A model generated the notes under the pieces. The model was given only the letters and a program-made list of their open reading frames with translations, did not search any database and had not been told where the DNA came from. DNA of 64,000 nt from Acidobacteriota bacterium. Lineage in GTDB: Bacteria > Acidobacteriota > Thermoanaerobaculia > Multivoradales > Multivoraceae. Shown one piece after another: positions 43,097 to 52,031 of the stretch. How positions within the stretch are numbered: position 1 is the stretch's first letter; each line of letters starts with the position of its first letter. Position numbers and translations under genes: made by a program. The stretch lies in NCBI GenBank assembly GCA_028877275.1, contig JAPPFP010000001.1, forward strand, positions 62,001 to 126,000, given 5' to 3'.

Positions 43097-44221
43097 GTGC
43101 TGCGCTTTCTGACAGCCGCCTTGTGCGTCCCGTTGACCGGCATGACCGCACCGGCGCCGGCCACCGATCCGGAGTCGAACCCGGTGGTGCGCATCGAGCG
43201 CTGGATCGAAGGCGGCGCCCGAGTCGACTGGTCCCGTCAGGGCGACTGGCTGGCCTACGACAAGGCCGGAGAGGACGGCCGCTACGACGTCTACATCACC
43301 TCCACTGACCTCCTGGCCGAGCGCTGCCTGACCTGCGACATGTACGCGCTGCGCAAGGACAACGCGATGAACCCGGTATGGCACCCCTCGGGCGAGCGAC
43401 TCGTCGTGCAGGTCCAGAGCCACCCGAAGCGGCTCAGGTTCGTGGCCGATCCGCTGCGGCTCCTGAATCCGGACCGCGGCGTTCACAGCGAGTTCTACGA
43501 CATCGACCGCAGGGGCAAGCACTTCACCCTGCTCACCCGGTTCGCGGCCAGCGGCTCGGCGGTACTCGACCCCCACTTCGCCTTCGACAGCGACCGGCTG
43601 CTGTGGAGCGAGCGGATCAAGGCGCGCAAGGGGCGTTACGGAGCCTGGCAACTGCGCAGCGCCCAGTTCCAGGTCAACCGCAGCGGCATCCCCAAGCTGC
43701 GCAGGATCAAGACCTACCCCGCGCCGGCCGACGCGCTGATCGTCCCCCAGGGTTACACCCCCGACGACCGCGGCGCCCTGGTCGCCGCGAACCTCGAGCC
43801 CGGGCAGTCGCCCGACTCACTCGACCTCTACCGGCTGCGGTTCGACGGCGGCGAGCCCGAGCGCCTGACCCACTCCCGGAGCGGCGCCGACGAGTATGCC
43901 CGCCTGTCGCCCACCGGCAGGCACCTCGCCTTCACGTCGAACGCCGGGATCCGCGGCACCGAGCCCGATCAGATGGTGCCTGCCTCTGCCCGTCGCGAGT
44001 TGTGGCTGATGGACGCGGACGGCTCGAACAAGCGCCGGCTCACGTTCTTCAACGACCCGACGTCCGAGCACAGCCTCGGTCACACCTACGTCGGCGATCT
44101 GGCCTGGAGTCCGGGCGGCGACCAGATCGCCGTCCACGTCCTCTGGGGCGGCAACCGAAACGGCGACCGCCCGCGAGAGGCGTTGTACCGTATCCACCTG
44201 GACCCGTCGTTCCGGCGCTGA
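43097..44221 (+). CDS. Exported TolB/PD40-type beta-propeller protein
   Basis: The product is about 374 residues. A signal peptide follows the GTG (LRFLTAALCVPLTG). The mature protein has several WD40-like PD40 blades: DWSRQGDWLAYDK, PVWHPSGERLVVQ, ARLSPTGRHLAFTSN and LAWSPGGDQIAVH. The repeats would form a periplasmic propeller of unknown ligand. The chosen GTG overlaps the Rieske gene's stop region by one base, so it may be translationally coupled to that gene. It is followed by the amidohydrolase pair. Confidence 0.75.
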   Translation: MLRFLTAALCVPLTGMTAPAPATDPESNPVVRIERWIEGGARVDWSRQGDWLAYDKAGEDGRYDVYITSTDLLAERCLTCDMYALRKDNAMNPVWHPSGERLVVQVQSHPKRLRFVADPLRLLNPDRGVHSEFYDIDRRGKHFTLLTRFAASGSAVLDPHFAFDSDRLLWSERIKARKGRYGAWQLRSAQFQVNRSGIPKLRRIKTYPAPADALIVPQGYTPDDRGALVAANLEPGQSPDSLDLYRLRFDGGEPERLTHSRSGADEYARLSPTGRHLAFTSNAGIRGTEPDQMVPASARRELWLMDADGSNKRRLTFFNDPTSEHSLGHTYVGDLAWSPGGDQIAVHVLWGGNRNGDRPREALYRIHLDPSFRR

Positions 44222-44260
44222 CGCCGCCGCAACCGGTACTCACCCAACCGAGGAACCTGC

Positions 44261-45610
44261 ATGAGAACACGACCCCGTCTGTCCACTGTCGCTCTGTCGC
44301 TGGCCCTGGCTTTGCCGGCCCTGCCAGCCGCGGCCCAGGACGACACCCACGTCTTCCGCGGCGCCCGGCTGCTGCCGATCACAGGGGAGCCGATCGACGA
44401 CGGCGTCCTGGTCGTCCAGGGCGGCAGGATCACCGAGGTCGGCGGACCCGACACGCGCACTCCACGCGGCGCCGTCGAGCACGACGTCAGCGGCAAGGTG
44501 CTGATGCCCGGGCTCGTCGACACCCACTCCCACATCGGCTCGGTCTCCGGTGGCGACCGCTCGGCGCCGCTGCACCCGGACGTGCGGAACCTCGACTCGA
44601 TCGACGTCGCCTCCGACAGCATCTGGCGCGCCCGATCCGGCGGCATCACGACCCTCAACATCATGTCGGGCTCCGGGCATCTCATGTCCGGGCAGACCGC
44701 CTACGTCAAGCTGCGTGACGGCGCCCGCACGATCGAGGACTGGCTCTACTGCGACGATCCCCTGACCGGCATCTGCGGCGGCATGAAGATGGCGAACGGC
44801 ACGAACTCGATCGGCTCGCCGCCCTTCCCCGGTACGCGCGCCAAGTCCGCGGCCCTGGTCCGCAACCTCTACCACCAGGCGGTGCAGTACCGGGACAAGA
44901 TGGCCGCGGCCGAGTCGGAAGAGGACGATGAAGGCGGCGGCGAGCCGGCGAAGCGCGACCTGCGGATGGAGGCCCTGGTCGAGGTGCTCGACGGCAGGAG
45001 GATCGTCCAGCACCACACCCACCGCCACAACGACATCGCCACCGTCCTGCGGCTCAAGGAGGAGTTCGGGTTCCGGGTCGTCGTCCAGCACGGCACGGAG
45101 TCCTGGAAGGTCGCCGAGGAACTCGCCGCCGCCGGCGTGCCGGTGTCGATCACCTGGATCGACGCGCCGGGTGGCAAGGAGGAGACGATCGACTGGAACA
45201 TGGAGATGGGCGCGATCCTGGAGCGCGCCGGGGTCGACGTCAGCTTCAACACGGACGACTTCGTCACCGACTCGCGCCTCCTCTTCCGGGCGGCCGCGAT
45301 CGCGGTCCGCTACGGCATGTCCCGCGAGAAGGCGATCGAGGGGCTCACCCTGGCGCCGGCGCGGGCGCTCGGGCTCGAGGATCGGATCGGTTCGCTCGAA
45401 GCCGGCAAGGACGCCGACTTCCTCATCCTTTCCGGCGATCCACTGAGCACCTACACGAAGGTCGAGCAGACCTGGGTCGAGGGAACAATGATCTACGACC
45501 GGGCCAATCCGGACCACCGCAAGTACGCCGTGGGCGGCTACAAGGTCTACAACACGACCGCCCACGAAGACCACATGATCCGGCAGTTGCTCGAGGGAGA
45601 GACACGATGA
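44261..45610 (+). CDS. Exported amidohydrolase (imidazolonepropionase-like)
   Basis: The product is 449 residues with a signal peptide ending LPALPAAAQ. The metal ligands are VDTHSH (His89, His91), HHTHRHND, VVQHGTES and FNTDD, in the order expected for a binuclear amidohydrolase. An acidic stretch of about 15 residues (SEEDDEGGGE) sits between the two halves of the barrel. The substrate is unknown; relatives act on cyclic amides, hydantoins or dipeptides. The stop overlaps the next ATG (ATGA). Confidence 0.85.
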   Translation: MRTRPRLSTVALSLALALPALPAAAQDDTHVFRGARLLPITGEPIDDGVLVVQGGRITEVGGPDTRTPRGAVEHDVSGKVLMPGLVDTHSHIGSVSGGDRSAPLHPDVRNLDSIDVASDSIWRARSGGITTLNIMSGSGHLMSGQTAYVKLRDGARTIEDWLYCDDPLTGICGGMKMANGTNSIGSPPFPGTRAKSAALVRNLYHQAVQYRDKMAAAESEEDDEGGGEPAKRDLRMEALVEVLDGRRIVQHHTHRHNDIATVLRLKEEFGFRVVVQHGTESWKVAEELAAAGVPVSITWIDAPGGKEETIDWNMEMGAILERAGVDVSFNTDDFVTDSRLLFRAAAIAVRYGMSREKAIEGLTLAPARALGLEDRIGSLEAGKDADFLILSGDPLSTYTKVEQTWVEGTMIYDRANPDHRKYAVGGYKVYNTTAHEDHMIRQLLEGETR

Positions 45611-46893
45611 AGCGACTGGGCACCACTTCCTTCTGCGCGGCTCTGGCCGCCCTCGCGGCCATCCCGGCCGCGGCCCAGGTGGCGGTCCGGGCCGGCACCC
45701 TCCACACCGTGTCCGGCGCGCCGATCGAGAACGCGGTCGTCATCGCCGGCGCCGACGGCAGGATCGAGTGGGTCGGCCCCGCGGCGGAGGCGAACATTCC
45801 GGACGGCGTGGACGTCCTCGAAGCCGCCATCGTCACGCCCGGACTCGTCGACGCCCGTTCGGTCGTCGGCCTCTCCGGCGCCCTGAACAGCAACGTCGGC
45901 CCGGTGCGCGACCAGGATCAGCTCGAACGCTCCTCGCCGCTCCAGCCCGACCTGCGGGCGCTCGACGCCTACGACGCGAACGAGACCCTGGTCGAGTGGG
46001 TCCGTTCCTACGGCGTGACGACGCTGCATACGGGCCACGGGCCGGGGGCGCTCGTCAGCGGCCAGACGATGATCGCCAAGACCAGGGGCCGCAACGTCGA
46101 GCAGGCCACCCTGATGCCGGTGCGGATGCTGGCAGCAACGCTCGGCAACGCGGTGTCCTCGAACTTCCAGTCGCCCGGGACGTCCGCCAAGGGGATGGCG
46201 ATGCTGCGGAGCGCCCTCCACGGCGCCCAGGCTTACCTCGACCAGGTGCGCAAGGCGGAGGAGTCCAGCGGCGATGAGAACGGAGGAGAAAACGGTGACA
46301 GCGAGGAGGATGGCGACGCGAAGCCGTCACCCCAACCGCCGCCCAGGGACCTCTCCAAGGAAGCACTCGGCCAGGTGCTGGACGGCGAACTCTCCCTGCT
46401 GGTGACCGCGAACACCGTGGCCGAGATGGCCTCGGCCCTCCGCCTGCAGCAGGAGTTCGGGTTCGACCTCGTGCTCGACAGCGCCGCCGAGGCCTACCTG
46501 CTGCTCGACGAGATCCGCGAGGCCGGCGTGCCGGTCCTGCTCCACCCGACGATGAGCCGGGTCCGGAACGGCTCGTACGAGACCGCCGCCCAGCTCGCCG
46601 ACGCCGGCATCCCGTTCGCCATCCAGACCGGATTCGAAGGCTACGTGCCGAAGACCCGCGTCCTGATCTGGGAAGCGGCCATCGCCGCCGCCAACGGCCT
46701 CGGCATGGAACGCGCGCTCGAGGCGATCACCCTGAGCCCGGCGCGCATCCTCGGCATCGACGACCGCGTCGGCTCGATCGAGGTCGGCAAGGACGCCGAC
46801 CTCGCACTCTTCGACGGCGATCCGTTCGAGTACACGAGCCACATCTGTGGCGTGATCATCGAGTCGGAGGTGATGTCGGCGGAGTGCCGGTAG
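45607..46893 (+). CDS. Amidohydrolase-fold protein lacking metal ligands (probable non-catalytic paralogue)
   Basis: The product is 428 residues with a signal peptide (ALAAIPAAAQ). It aligns along its length with the preceding gene's product, including the acidic insertion (GDENGGENGDSEEDGD) and the C-terminal GKDADLALFDGDPFEYTS. The catalytic positions have been lost. VDTHSH is replaced by VDARSV (residues 81-86), HHTHRHND by VTANTVAE, and the NTDD aspartate region by IQTGFEG. It probably pairs with or regulates the active enzyme. The overlapping ATGA start supports production in a fixed ratio. Confidence 0.8.
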   Translation: MKRLGTTSFCAALAALAAIPAAAQVAVRAGTLHTVSGAPIENAVVIAGADGRIEWVGPAAEANIPDGVDVLEAAIVTPGLVDARSVVGLSGALNSNVGPVRDQDQLERSSPLQPDLRALDAYDANETLVEWVRSYGVTTLHTGHGPGALVSGQTMIAKTRGRNVEQATLMPVRMLAATLGNAVSSNFQSPGTSAKGMAMLRSALHGAQAYLDQVRKAEESSGDENGGENGDSEEDGDAKPSPQPPPRDLSKEALGQVLDGELSLLVTANTVAEMASALRLQQEFGFDLVLDSAAEAYLLLDEIREAGVPVLLHPTMSRVRNGSYETAAQLADAGIPFAIQTGFEGYVPKTRVLIWEAAIAAANGLGMERALEAITLSPARILGIDDRVGSIEVGKDADLALFDGDPFEYTSHICGVIIESEVMSAECR

Positions 46894-46935
46894 CCGGAGG
46901 TCGCAAGCAGCCGGTGAACCCCGCCGGTCCGACCC

Positions 46936-47571
46936 ATGTGGAGTCCTGAGCAACTGCTGCAGGTCGTTGTGGGCCTGCTGTCCTTGACCGTCCTGGCCAG
47001 CATCGTGGTCCGGGCTCAGCGGGCGCGCGCCCGGAGAGCCGACGCACGGCGCCGACAGGCTCCTTCCCACGGCGAGAGCGACGACGGTGATCTCATCGGA
47101 ATCACCTACGAATGGATCGACGAGCCCCTCAGGGCCAGCGAGATCCTCGTTCTGGAACCGGTAGGAAGGTACCCGCCGCTGGCGGGGGTCCCCCCCTTTC
47201 TCGCCGTGTTCACGGCGAACCGACGCTCCCACTCGACGCGATTCAACGACCTGGTCGAGTTCGATCAGGCATTCCGTGAGATCGGAGATGGCCGGATCGC
47301 TTCGGTCCTCCTGATGCTCGAGCGCGACCGGCAGCAGGTGGAGCGGTTCCTGCTTGCGCACGAACTCGAGCTGCCCGCACTGATCGGGGCTTCTCCAGGA
47401 TTGGAGAGCCTTCTCGCGAAACACCAGGACCGAAGTGTCCCCGAGCAGATGGTCATCCTGAACTCCACGACGGGACGAACGGTCGTATGCGTGCTCCTGG
47501 AGAGCTTCCGGACGGGCTTCATTCCCCTCGCTTCGAAGAAGGCCCTGATCGAGATGGTCCTCCGGCGATGA
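46936..47571 (+). CDS. Membrane-anchored protein, possible thioredoxin-fold without cysteines
   Basis: The product is 211 residues. One N-terminal helix (LLQVVVGLLSLTVLASIVV) is followed by a basic segment (RARARRADARRR). The rest, from PPFLAVFTANRRSH to the end, has the strand-helix pattern of a redoxin, with VPEQMVILNSTTGRTV in the place of the cis-proline strand, but there is no CxxC. I do not recognise the family with certainty. It overlaps the next gene by 4 nt (ATGA), so the two act together. The function is unknown. Confidence 0.6.
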   Translation: MWSPEQLLQVVVGLLSLTVLASIVVRAQRARARRADARRRQAPSHGESDDGDLIGITYEWIDEPLRASEILVLEPVGRYPPLAGVPPFLAVFTANRRSHSTRFNDLVEFDQAFREIGDGRIASVLLMLERDRQQVERFLLAHELELPALIGASPGLESLLAKHQDRSVPEQMVILNSTTGRTVVCVLLESFRTGFIPLASKKALIEMVLRR

Positions 47572-48668
47572 CCGCAGGAGACGTAGTCGGAGGCGATTTC
47601 CTCCTCGAAAGGGCGCGGGTCGGCAGCGACTCCGAGCCCGGCTTCGTGCTCGGAAAGCCAGCCGCGATCGCCGTCGATCGGAAGCGACGCGTCTACGTCG
47701 CCGACATGGCCAGCATGACGGTCAAGGTGTTCGACGAAGCCGGCGGCCCGCTACGCCGCTTTGGCGGTCGCGGCCGCGATCCCGGCAAGTTCCTCACCAT
47801 CGGGCCGATGTCCCTGGTCGGTCCTGGCGAACTGGCGATCGTGGACGACGCGCGCGGCGCTCTCTCCACCTGGTCGACGGACGGAGAGTTCCTCGGCGAG
47901 TCGACCCTGCCGGAGGACGCGCACGACATCGGCCAGGTCGAGCCGTGGGGTCCCGAATCCCTACTTCTGCTCTACGACAGCAGCGAACGGGGACGCATGC
48001 GCGCCGAGGACAAGCGAGGTCTGTTGTTCCACCAGGCCAGCCGCACCTCACTGACTACCGAGTTCCAGTTCGGATCGGCCGAACTGAGGTTCAACCACGA
48101 TCCAACCCCGGAGCTTCATTTCGAGTCCTTCAGACCGCCCGGCTCCTTCGCCAGGATCGGGCCCGGCGAGATCGCTTACTCGCCCGCCTTCTACGAGGGC
48201 AACCTCTATCTGTTCGGCCAGGAAGACGCCAACAGTCCGTGGCGCTTTCGCGGCGTTCTGGCCGGCTTCCAACCCTCCGGAAGAGCCGTCGAGCAGCTAC
48301 AGCCAGCGGGCGGAGTCCTCAAGGACCTCGCCGCGACGGTCTACTCGGACCGCGGTGTGCAGCACTTCCGGGCCGTCCACACCAGCCTGGGCCTGTTCTC
48401 GACCCGCGCCGGCTCGCTCGTCCACTTCCTTCGCGTCCGGCTCGAACAGGGCCGAGACGCGATCCTGATGCAGACGTTCTCGTCGACCGGCGAGTTGCTC
48501 TTCTGCCAGCAGAGCAACCTCCTGACGAAGGAGCTGCTCGAAGGAGGACTCGAGCACGAAGTCCTGGCCATGGACGACCGGCGGCAGGTCTATGTGGTCA
48601 GCCGGACGCGGGACTGGCGGGTTCCAACGATCCGCGTGTTCGAGGTGCGGCTGGGGAACGACAGCTAG
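47568..48668 (+). CDS. 6-bladed beta-propeller (NHL-like) protein
   Basis: The product is 366 residues. Blades read KPAAIAVDRKRRVYVADM, VKVFDEAGGPLRRFGGRG and VLAMDDRRQVYVVSRTR. Proteins of this group are often encoded beside redoxin-like membrane proteins in Acidobacteriota and related phyla, as here. No signal peptide is seen, since the start is set by the ATGA overlap. An in-frame start 27 codons upstream would overlap the previous gene more. The role is unknown. Confidence 0.65.
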   Translation: MTAGDVVGGDFLLERARVGSDSEPGFVLGKPAAIAVDRKRRVYVADMASMTVKVFDEAGGPLRRFGGRGRDPGKFLTIGPMSLVGPGELAIVDDARGALSTWSTDGEFLGESTLPEDAHDIGQVEPWGPESLLLLYDSSERGRMRAEDKRGLLFHQASRTSLTTEFQFGSAELRFNHDPTPELHFESFRPPGSFARIGPGEIAYSPAFYEGNLYLFGQEDANSPWRFRGVLAGFQPSGRAVEQLQPAGGVLKDLAATVYSDRGVQHFRAVHTSLGLFSTRAGSLVHFLRVRLEQGRDAILMQTFSSTGELLFCQQSNLLTKELLEGGLEHEVLAMDDRRQVYVVSRTRDWRVPTIRVFEVRLGNDS

Positions 48669-48702
48669 CCAAGGCCGACTCCTGTGCCTCTCCGCACTCC
48701 GC

Positions 48703-49785
48703 TCAACGCGATCGAGTCGTACGAATAGCCTCGCGGAGCGCGTCGCGAAAGCCCTCGGGATCGTCTATCCACGCGTGGTGGTTGCTCCGCGGCAGCACAG
48801 TGACGGTCACTGGCGCACCTTCTCGAGACAGTTCCTTCCATTCGGGAGCACCGGGTCCAATGTAGTCGCGGTCGCCCTGGATCACAGCGACCGGGACGTT
48901 ATGGGACCTGATCAAGTCCACGAAATCAAAGGACGCCGGCAAGCTGCTGCCCACGGCACCGGCCGCGCCCAGGTTGTAGTAGACGCCGCCCCCGGCCCCG
49001 GTTGCCTCTCGCCAGCGGGCAAGGTCGACGATCATGATCGGAGCCTGACCTTCGATACGCCAACGCAAGGATGACTGCTTCGGCGTGTCGTCCGCCGGGT
49101 TCTCGGGTAGGCCAGCTTCCCTTAGGGTCTGCGCGATTTCGTCCTTGCGGCCGATGAGCTCTGCCTGCCGAGTCCGCAGGCCTTCCATCCACTTCGCCAC
49201 GCCCCCTTCCGTTACAGGTGGGAATGACGCGGCAAGGATGAGTCCAGCGACGTTCTCAGGGTGCTTGTCGAAGTACAGCAGCGCCAACAGGCTGCCCCAT
49301 GAGTGCCCGAAGAGGACCATCTGCTCCTCACCAAGAGCCTCGCGCAGATGCTCCAGGTCATCGACCAGCATCTCGGCGGTCAAGTCCGCGACGCGGGCGT
49401 CCGGCACGGGCGACATCAGGCTTCCCCGCTGATCGAACAGGATGAACCTCGCCTCGTCCGTGTGCGGCCGTAGTGCGTCGACGATGTAGTGGAAGTCGTT
49501 CCCCGGTCCCCCGTGAAGAAAGACGATCGGCGGACCCTCACCGAGTTCCGTCACGTAGAGGCGCGCCGTGCCATCCTTCGTCGGCAGATACCAGGCGTTC
49601 TGTTGGAGTTGACTGAAGACGTCCGGAGAAACCGTCTCGTCGGCCGGCACGAGCGCATTGAGGGCCAGGGCCATGCCCATCTCGCGGCCGTAAACCACGT
49701 CGGCATGGCCCTCGGCACCGGCGCCGACTGACAGCGGCGCTACGAGAAGAGCTGCGGCGATCGCAGTGACAGGTAGGAGCTTCAT
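48703..49785 (-). CDS. Exported alpha/beta hydrolase, proline iminopeptidase-like
   Basis: The product is 360 residues with a signal peptide (AIAAALLVAPLSVGAGA). The oxyanion motif VFLHGGPGNDFHY (residues 88-100), FDQRGS, the nucleophile elbow FGHSWGS (Ser162), the acid in QGDRDYIG and the histidine in RSNHHAW are all present. HGGPG and DQRGS are typical of S33 proline iminopeptidases and related hydrolases. It acts in the periplasm on an unknown peptide or ester. It is convergent with the propeller gene and divergent from the following membrane-protein gene. Confidence 0.85.
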   Translation of the reverse strand: MKLLPVTAIAAALLVAPLSVGAGAEGHADVVYGREMGMALALNALVPADETVSPDVFSQLQQNAWYLPTKDGTARLYVTELGEGPPIVFLHGGPGNDFHYIVDALRPHTDEARFILFDQRGSLMSPVPDARVADLTAEMLVDDLEHLREALGEEQMVLFGHSWGSLLALLYFDKHPENVAGLILAASFPPVTEGGVAKWMEGLRTRQAELIGRKDEIAQTLREAGLPENPADDTPKQSSLRWRIEGQAPIMIVDLARWREATGAGGGVYYNLGAAGAVGSSLPASFDFVDLIRSHNVPVAVIQGDRDYIGPGAPEWKELSREGAPVTVTVLPRSNHHAWIDDPEGFRDALREAIRTTRSR

Positions 49786-49938
49786 ACAAGAGCCCTACGC
49801 CCGCACCATCGGCCGAGTTTCAACGTGACGGACCAGACCCCGCAGGAGTGCGTTCGCTCCCAAGAAGTCACAATGCTCCACACCAGTCACGGGCCGGGGA
49901 CCTCGCAGGCGGTAGGATCTCCACAAAAGAGCAAGCAC

Positions 49939-50643
49939 ATGACGCACTGGACCGAAGCGAGAATCGGCGGCTATTCGCTGCTGTTTGGGACCGTGGCCGT
50001 GGCTATCGGCTACGCGCTCTCACCCGGCCGCGGCATGGTGGACACCGTCCCCAGCACCAGCCTCGGGGACCTGACGCTGGCGATGGCCCGCAACGCCACC
50101 CTGTCCTACACCGTGGCGGTCGTCCTCGTCCTGGGCGCCCTGCTCATGCTGAACGGCATCCTGACGTTGCGGAGGTACACCGCCCCGGTGCCGCGGCTCG
50201 GCCTGCTCGGGATGGCCGCCGGCGCGGCCCTGCAGATGGTGATGCGTGGTTTCGACTACATGCTGATCGGCATGGGCGAGGCGGCGCTGGGGCCCGACCC
50301 GACGGAGTCGGCGCAATGGCTGGAGTCGGCGCTGGGCATGCAGCGCACGGTATGGGGTCTGCACTTCACGGGCAGCGTCGCCGGTTATGCCGGGATGGTG
50401 GTTCTGGCCTTCGGCCTCATCTCCCGACCGGAGCCATTGCGCCTGCCGCCGGTGCTGAACGGCATCGTCGCGGTGCTGGCCCTGGGGTCGCTGGCGCTGT
50501 TCATCGCCGCATGGCATTCGAACACGCTGGAACTGTCACTCGCTCCGGTGTTCGGGTTGATGTCCGCCAGCGGCATCGTCTACATGGGCCTCCTGGGGTG
50601 GCGGTTGGCGGCATCCGGGGCAGGCGACCCGCCCACCGGCTGA
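49939..50643 (+). CDS. Six-helix membrane protein of unknown function
   Basis: The product is 234 residues from the ATG at 49939 (MTHWTEARIGGYSLLFG). Helices are at about 10-30, 50-72, 83-103, 130-160, 170-190 and 200-220. I recognise no motif linking it to a characterised family. The frame is open for 38 codons upstream, but that part is hydrophilic and uncharacteristic, so I start at the internal ATG. It is convergent with the amidohydrolase gene that follows. Confidence 0.65.
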   Translation: MTHWTEARIGGYSLLFGTVAVAIGYALSPGRGMVDTVPSTSLGDLTLAMARNATLSYTVAVVLVLGALLMLNGILTLRRYTAPVPRLGLLGMAAGAALQMVMRGFDYMLIGMGEAALGPDPTESAQWLESALGMQRTVWGLHFTGSVAGYAGMVVLAFGLISRPEPLRLPPVLNGIVAVLALGSLALFIAAWHSNTLELSLAPVFGLMSASGIVYMGLLGWRLAASGAGDPPTG

Positions 50644-50666
50644 GCCGCAGGCTTATTGGCCGTTGC

Positions 50667-52031
50667 TCACGGCTGCGGGAACTCTGGCAGCCCACGTTCG
50701 AGCCACACGCCCGCCTGCATCACGCGATCGATCCGCCGTGTATTGCGGATGTCCGCCAGTGGGTCGGCGGAGAGCAGAACCAGGTCCGCCGCCATTCCCT
50801 CGGCGATCGAGCCGAAGTCCGGGTCGTCGGTGAGTTCAGCGGCCGCGGCGGCGCCGGCGGCCGCCAGGGTCTCGAGCGGCGTCAAACCGGCATCCTCGAC
50901 GAGGGTCTCCAGTTCATGGTGCGTGCCCCAGCCGTAGGCGATGTTGCCCGCGCCGCTGTCGGAGCCGACGGTGATCGTGGCTCCGGCTTCGTTCATGCGG
51001 CGGACGAACTTCGTCACGTAGTCGTACGCGACGCGGCGCCTGGCGGTCGACTCGCTCTCCAGCATGGCGACCCGGTTCGCAGGATCGAGCAGTCTCTCGA
51101 ACGCCGCCGGCTGGATGCCGGCCCGGAACTCCTCGTCGTCGAGCAGTTCCGGGTGCTCGGCAACCCACCAGAAGGTCTTGGCCTGGCCGAGAGCGGGCGC
51201 GAACGAGAGCCCCTTCTCTTGCACCATGGCGACGAACTCGTCGTCGACCTCCTGGTCGCGCACGCCGTGGACGAAGGAACGGACGCCTGCGTCGACCAGT
51301 TGCCAGACGTCGTTCTCGAAGAAGACGTGCGCGGCAACCGGGATGCCGTGCCGCGCGGCTTCGTCCGCGATGGCGGCGCGGATCTCAGGCCCGATCTTCG
51401 GCCGCGTGTCGAGGAAGGTGTCGACCCACATCTTGATCAGGTCGACTTCCTGAGCGGCGAGTTCGCGCACCATCGCGCGGGCTTCCTCTTCGGTGGCCGG
51501 ACCCAGCTTGCCCGGTGGAAAGCCCTCAGGGTGCGTGAAGCCGACCCCGGCGGTGAAGATGCGCGGCGCCGGCACGATGCCGGCGCGCGCCTCGGCGATC
51601 ATCGCCGGCGTCTGGCCGTGGTCCGAGCCGAGGCTGCGGACGGTCAGCACGCCGGCGTGGAGCTGCAAGGCCCAGGACCACTCCTCCAGGCCGTCGCGAT
51701 AGTGGTTGTGGAGGTCGACGAGACCGGGGATCAGGAACTTGCCCGTGACGTCGACGACTTCTCCGCCCTCGGGCACCGGCACGTCGGCGCGTGAGCCGGC
51801 ATGCTCGATCCGGTCGCCGCGGACGATGACGACGGCGTCCTCGATCGGCGAAGCGCCGGTGCCGTCGATCAGGGTGGCGCCGGCGATCGTGATCGTGCCG
51901 GTGCCGTCGATGGCGGGCGGGCTTGGGGCGCAGGCGGCCAGGGCGGCGACTGAGGCGACGGCGAGAAGCCGGAACAGAACCGGATGCCGGCGGGGACGCC
52001 GGCGCACCCAGTGTGTAACCTGATCAGTCAA
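50667..52031 (-). CDS. Amidohydrolase-family lipoprotein
   Basis: The product is 454 residues. The lipobox is SVAALAAC (Cys at about residue 34). Metal ligands are in GLVDLHNHY, the lysine in VDLIKMW, PVAAHVFF, RSFVHGV and VGSDSGAGN. This is the usual set for binuclear amidohydrolases of the imidazolonepropionase/prolidase type. The first codons come from the dispersed repeat R5, which supplies a basic N-terminus (HWVRRRPRR) for the signal peptide. The start could be the TTG at 52031, which overlaps the preceding stop, or the GTG at 52007 inside the repeat. Confidence 0.85.
   Translation of the reverse strand: MTDQVTHWVRRRPRRHPVLFRLLAVASVAALAACAPSPPAIDGTGTITIAGATLIDGTGASPIEDAVVIVRGDRIEHAGSRADVPVPEGGEVVDVTGKFLIPGLVDLHNHYRDGLEEWSWALQLHAGVLTVRSLGSDHGQTPAMIAEARAGIVPAPRIFTAGVGFTHPEGFPPGKLGPATEEEARAMVRELAAQEVDLIKMWVDTFLDTRPKIGPEIRAAIADEAARHGIPVAAHVFFENDVWQLVDAGVRSFVHGVRDQEVDDEFVAMVQEKGLSFAPALGQAKTFWWVAEHPELLDDEEFRAGIQPAAFERLLDPANRVAMLESESTARRRVAYDYVTKFVRRMNEAGATITVGSDSGAGNIAYGWGTHHELETLVEDAGLTPLETLAAAGAAAAAELTDDPDFGSIAEGMAADLVLLSADPLADIRNTRRIDRVMQAGVWLERGLPEFPQP
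51986..52014 (-). repeat. Three-hairpin repeat unit, partial copy R5 at the 5' end of an amidohydrolase gene
   Basis: On the minus strand it reads ACTGGGTGCGCCGGCG followed by TCCC and CGCCGGC: the first hairpin only. It lies inside the translated N-terminus of the amidohydrolase gene. Confidence 0.7.
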
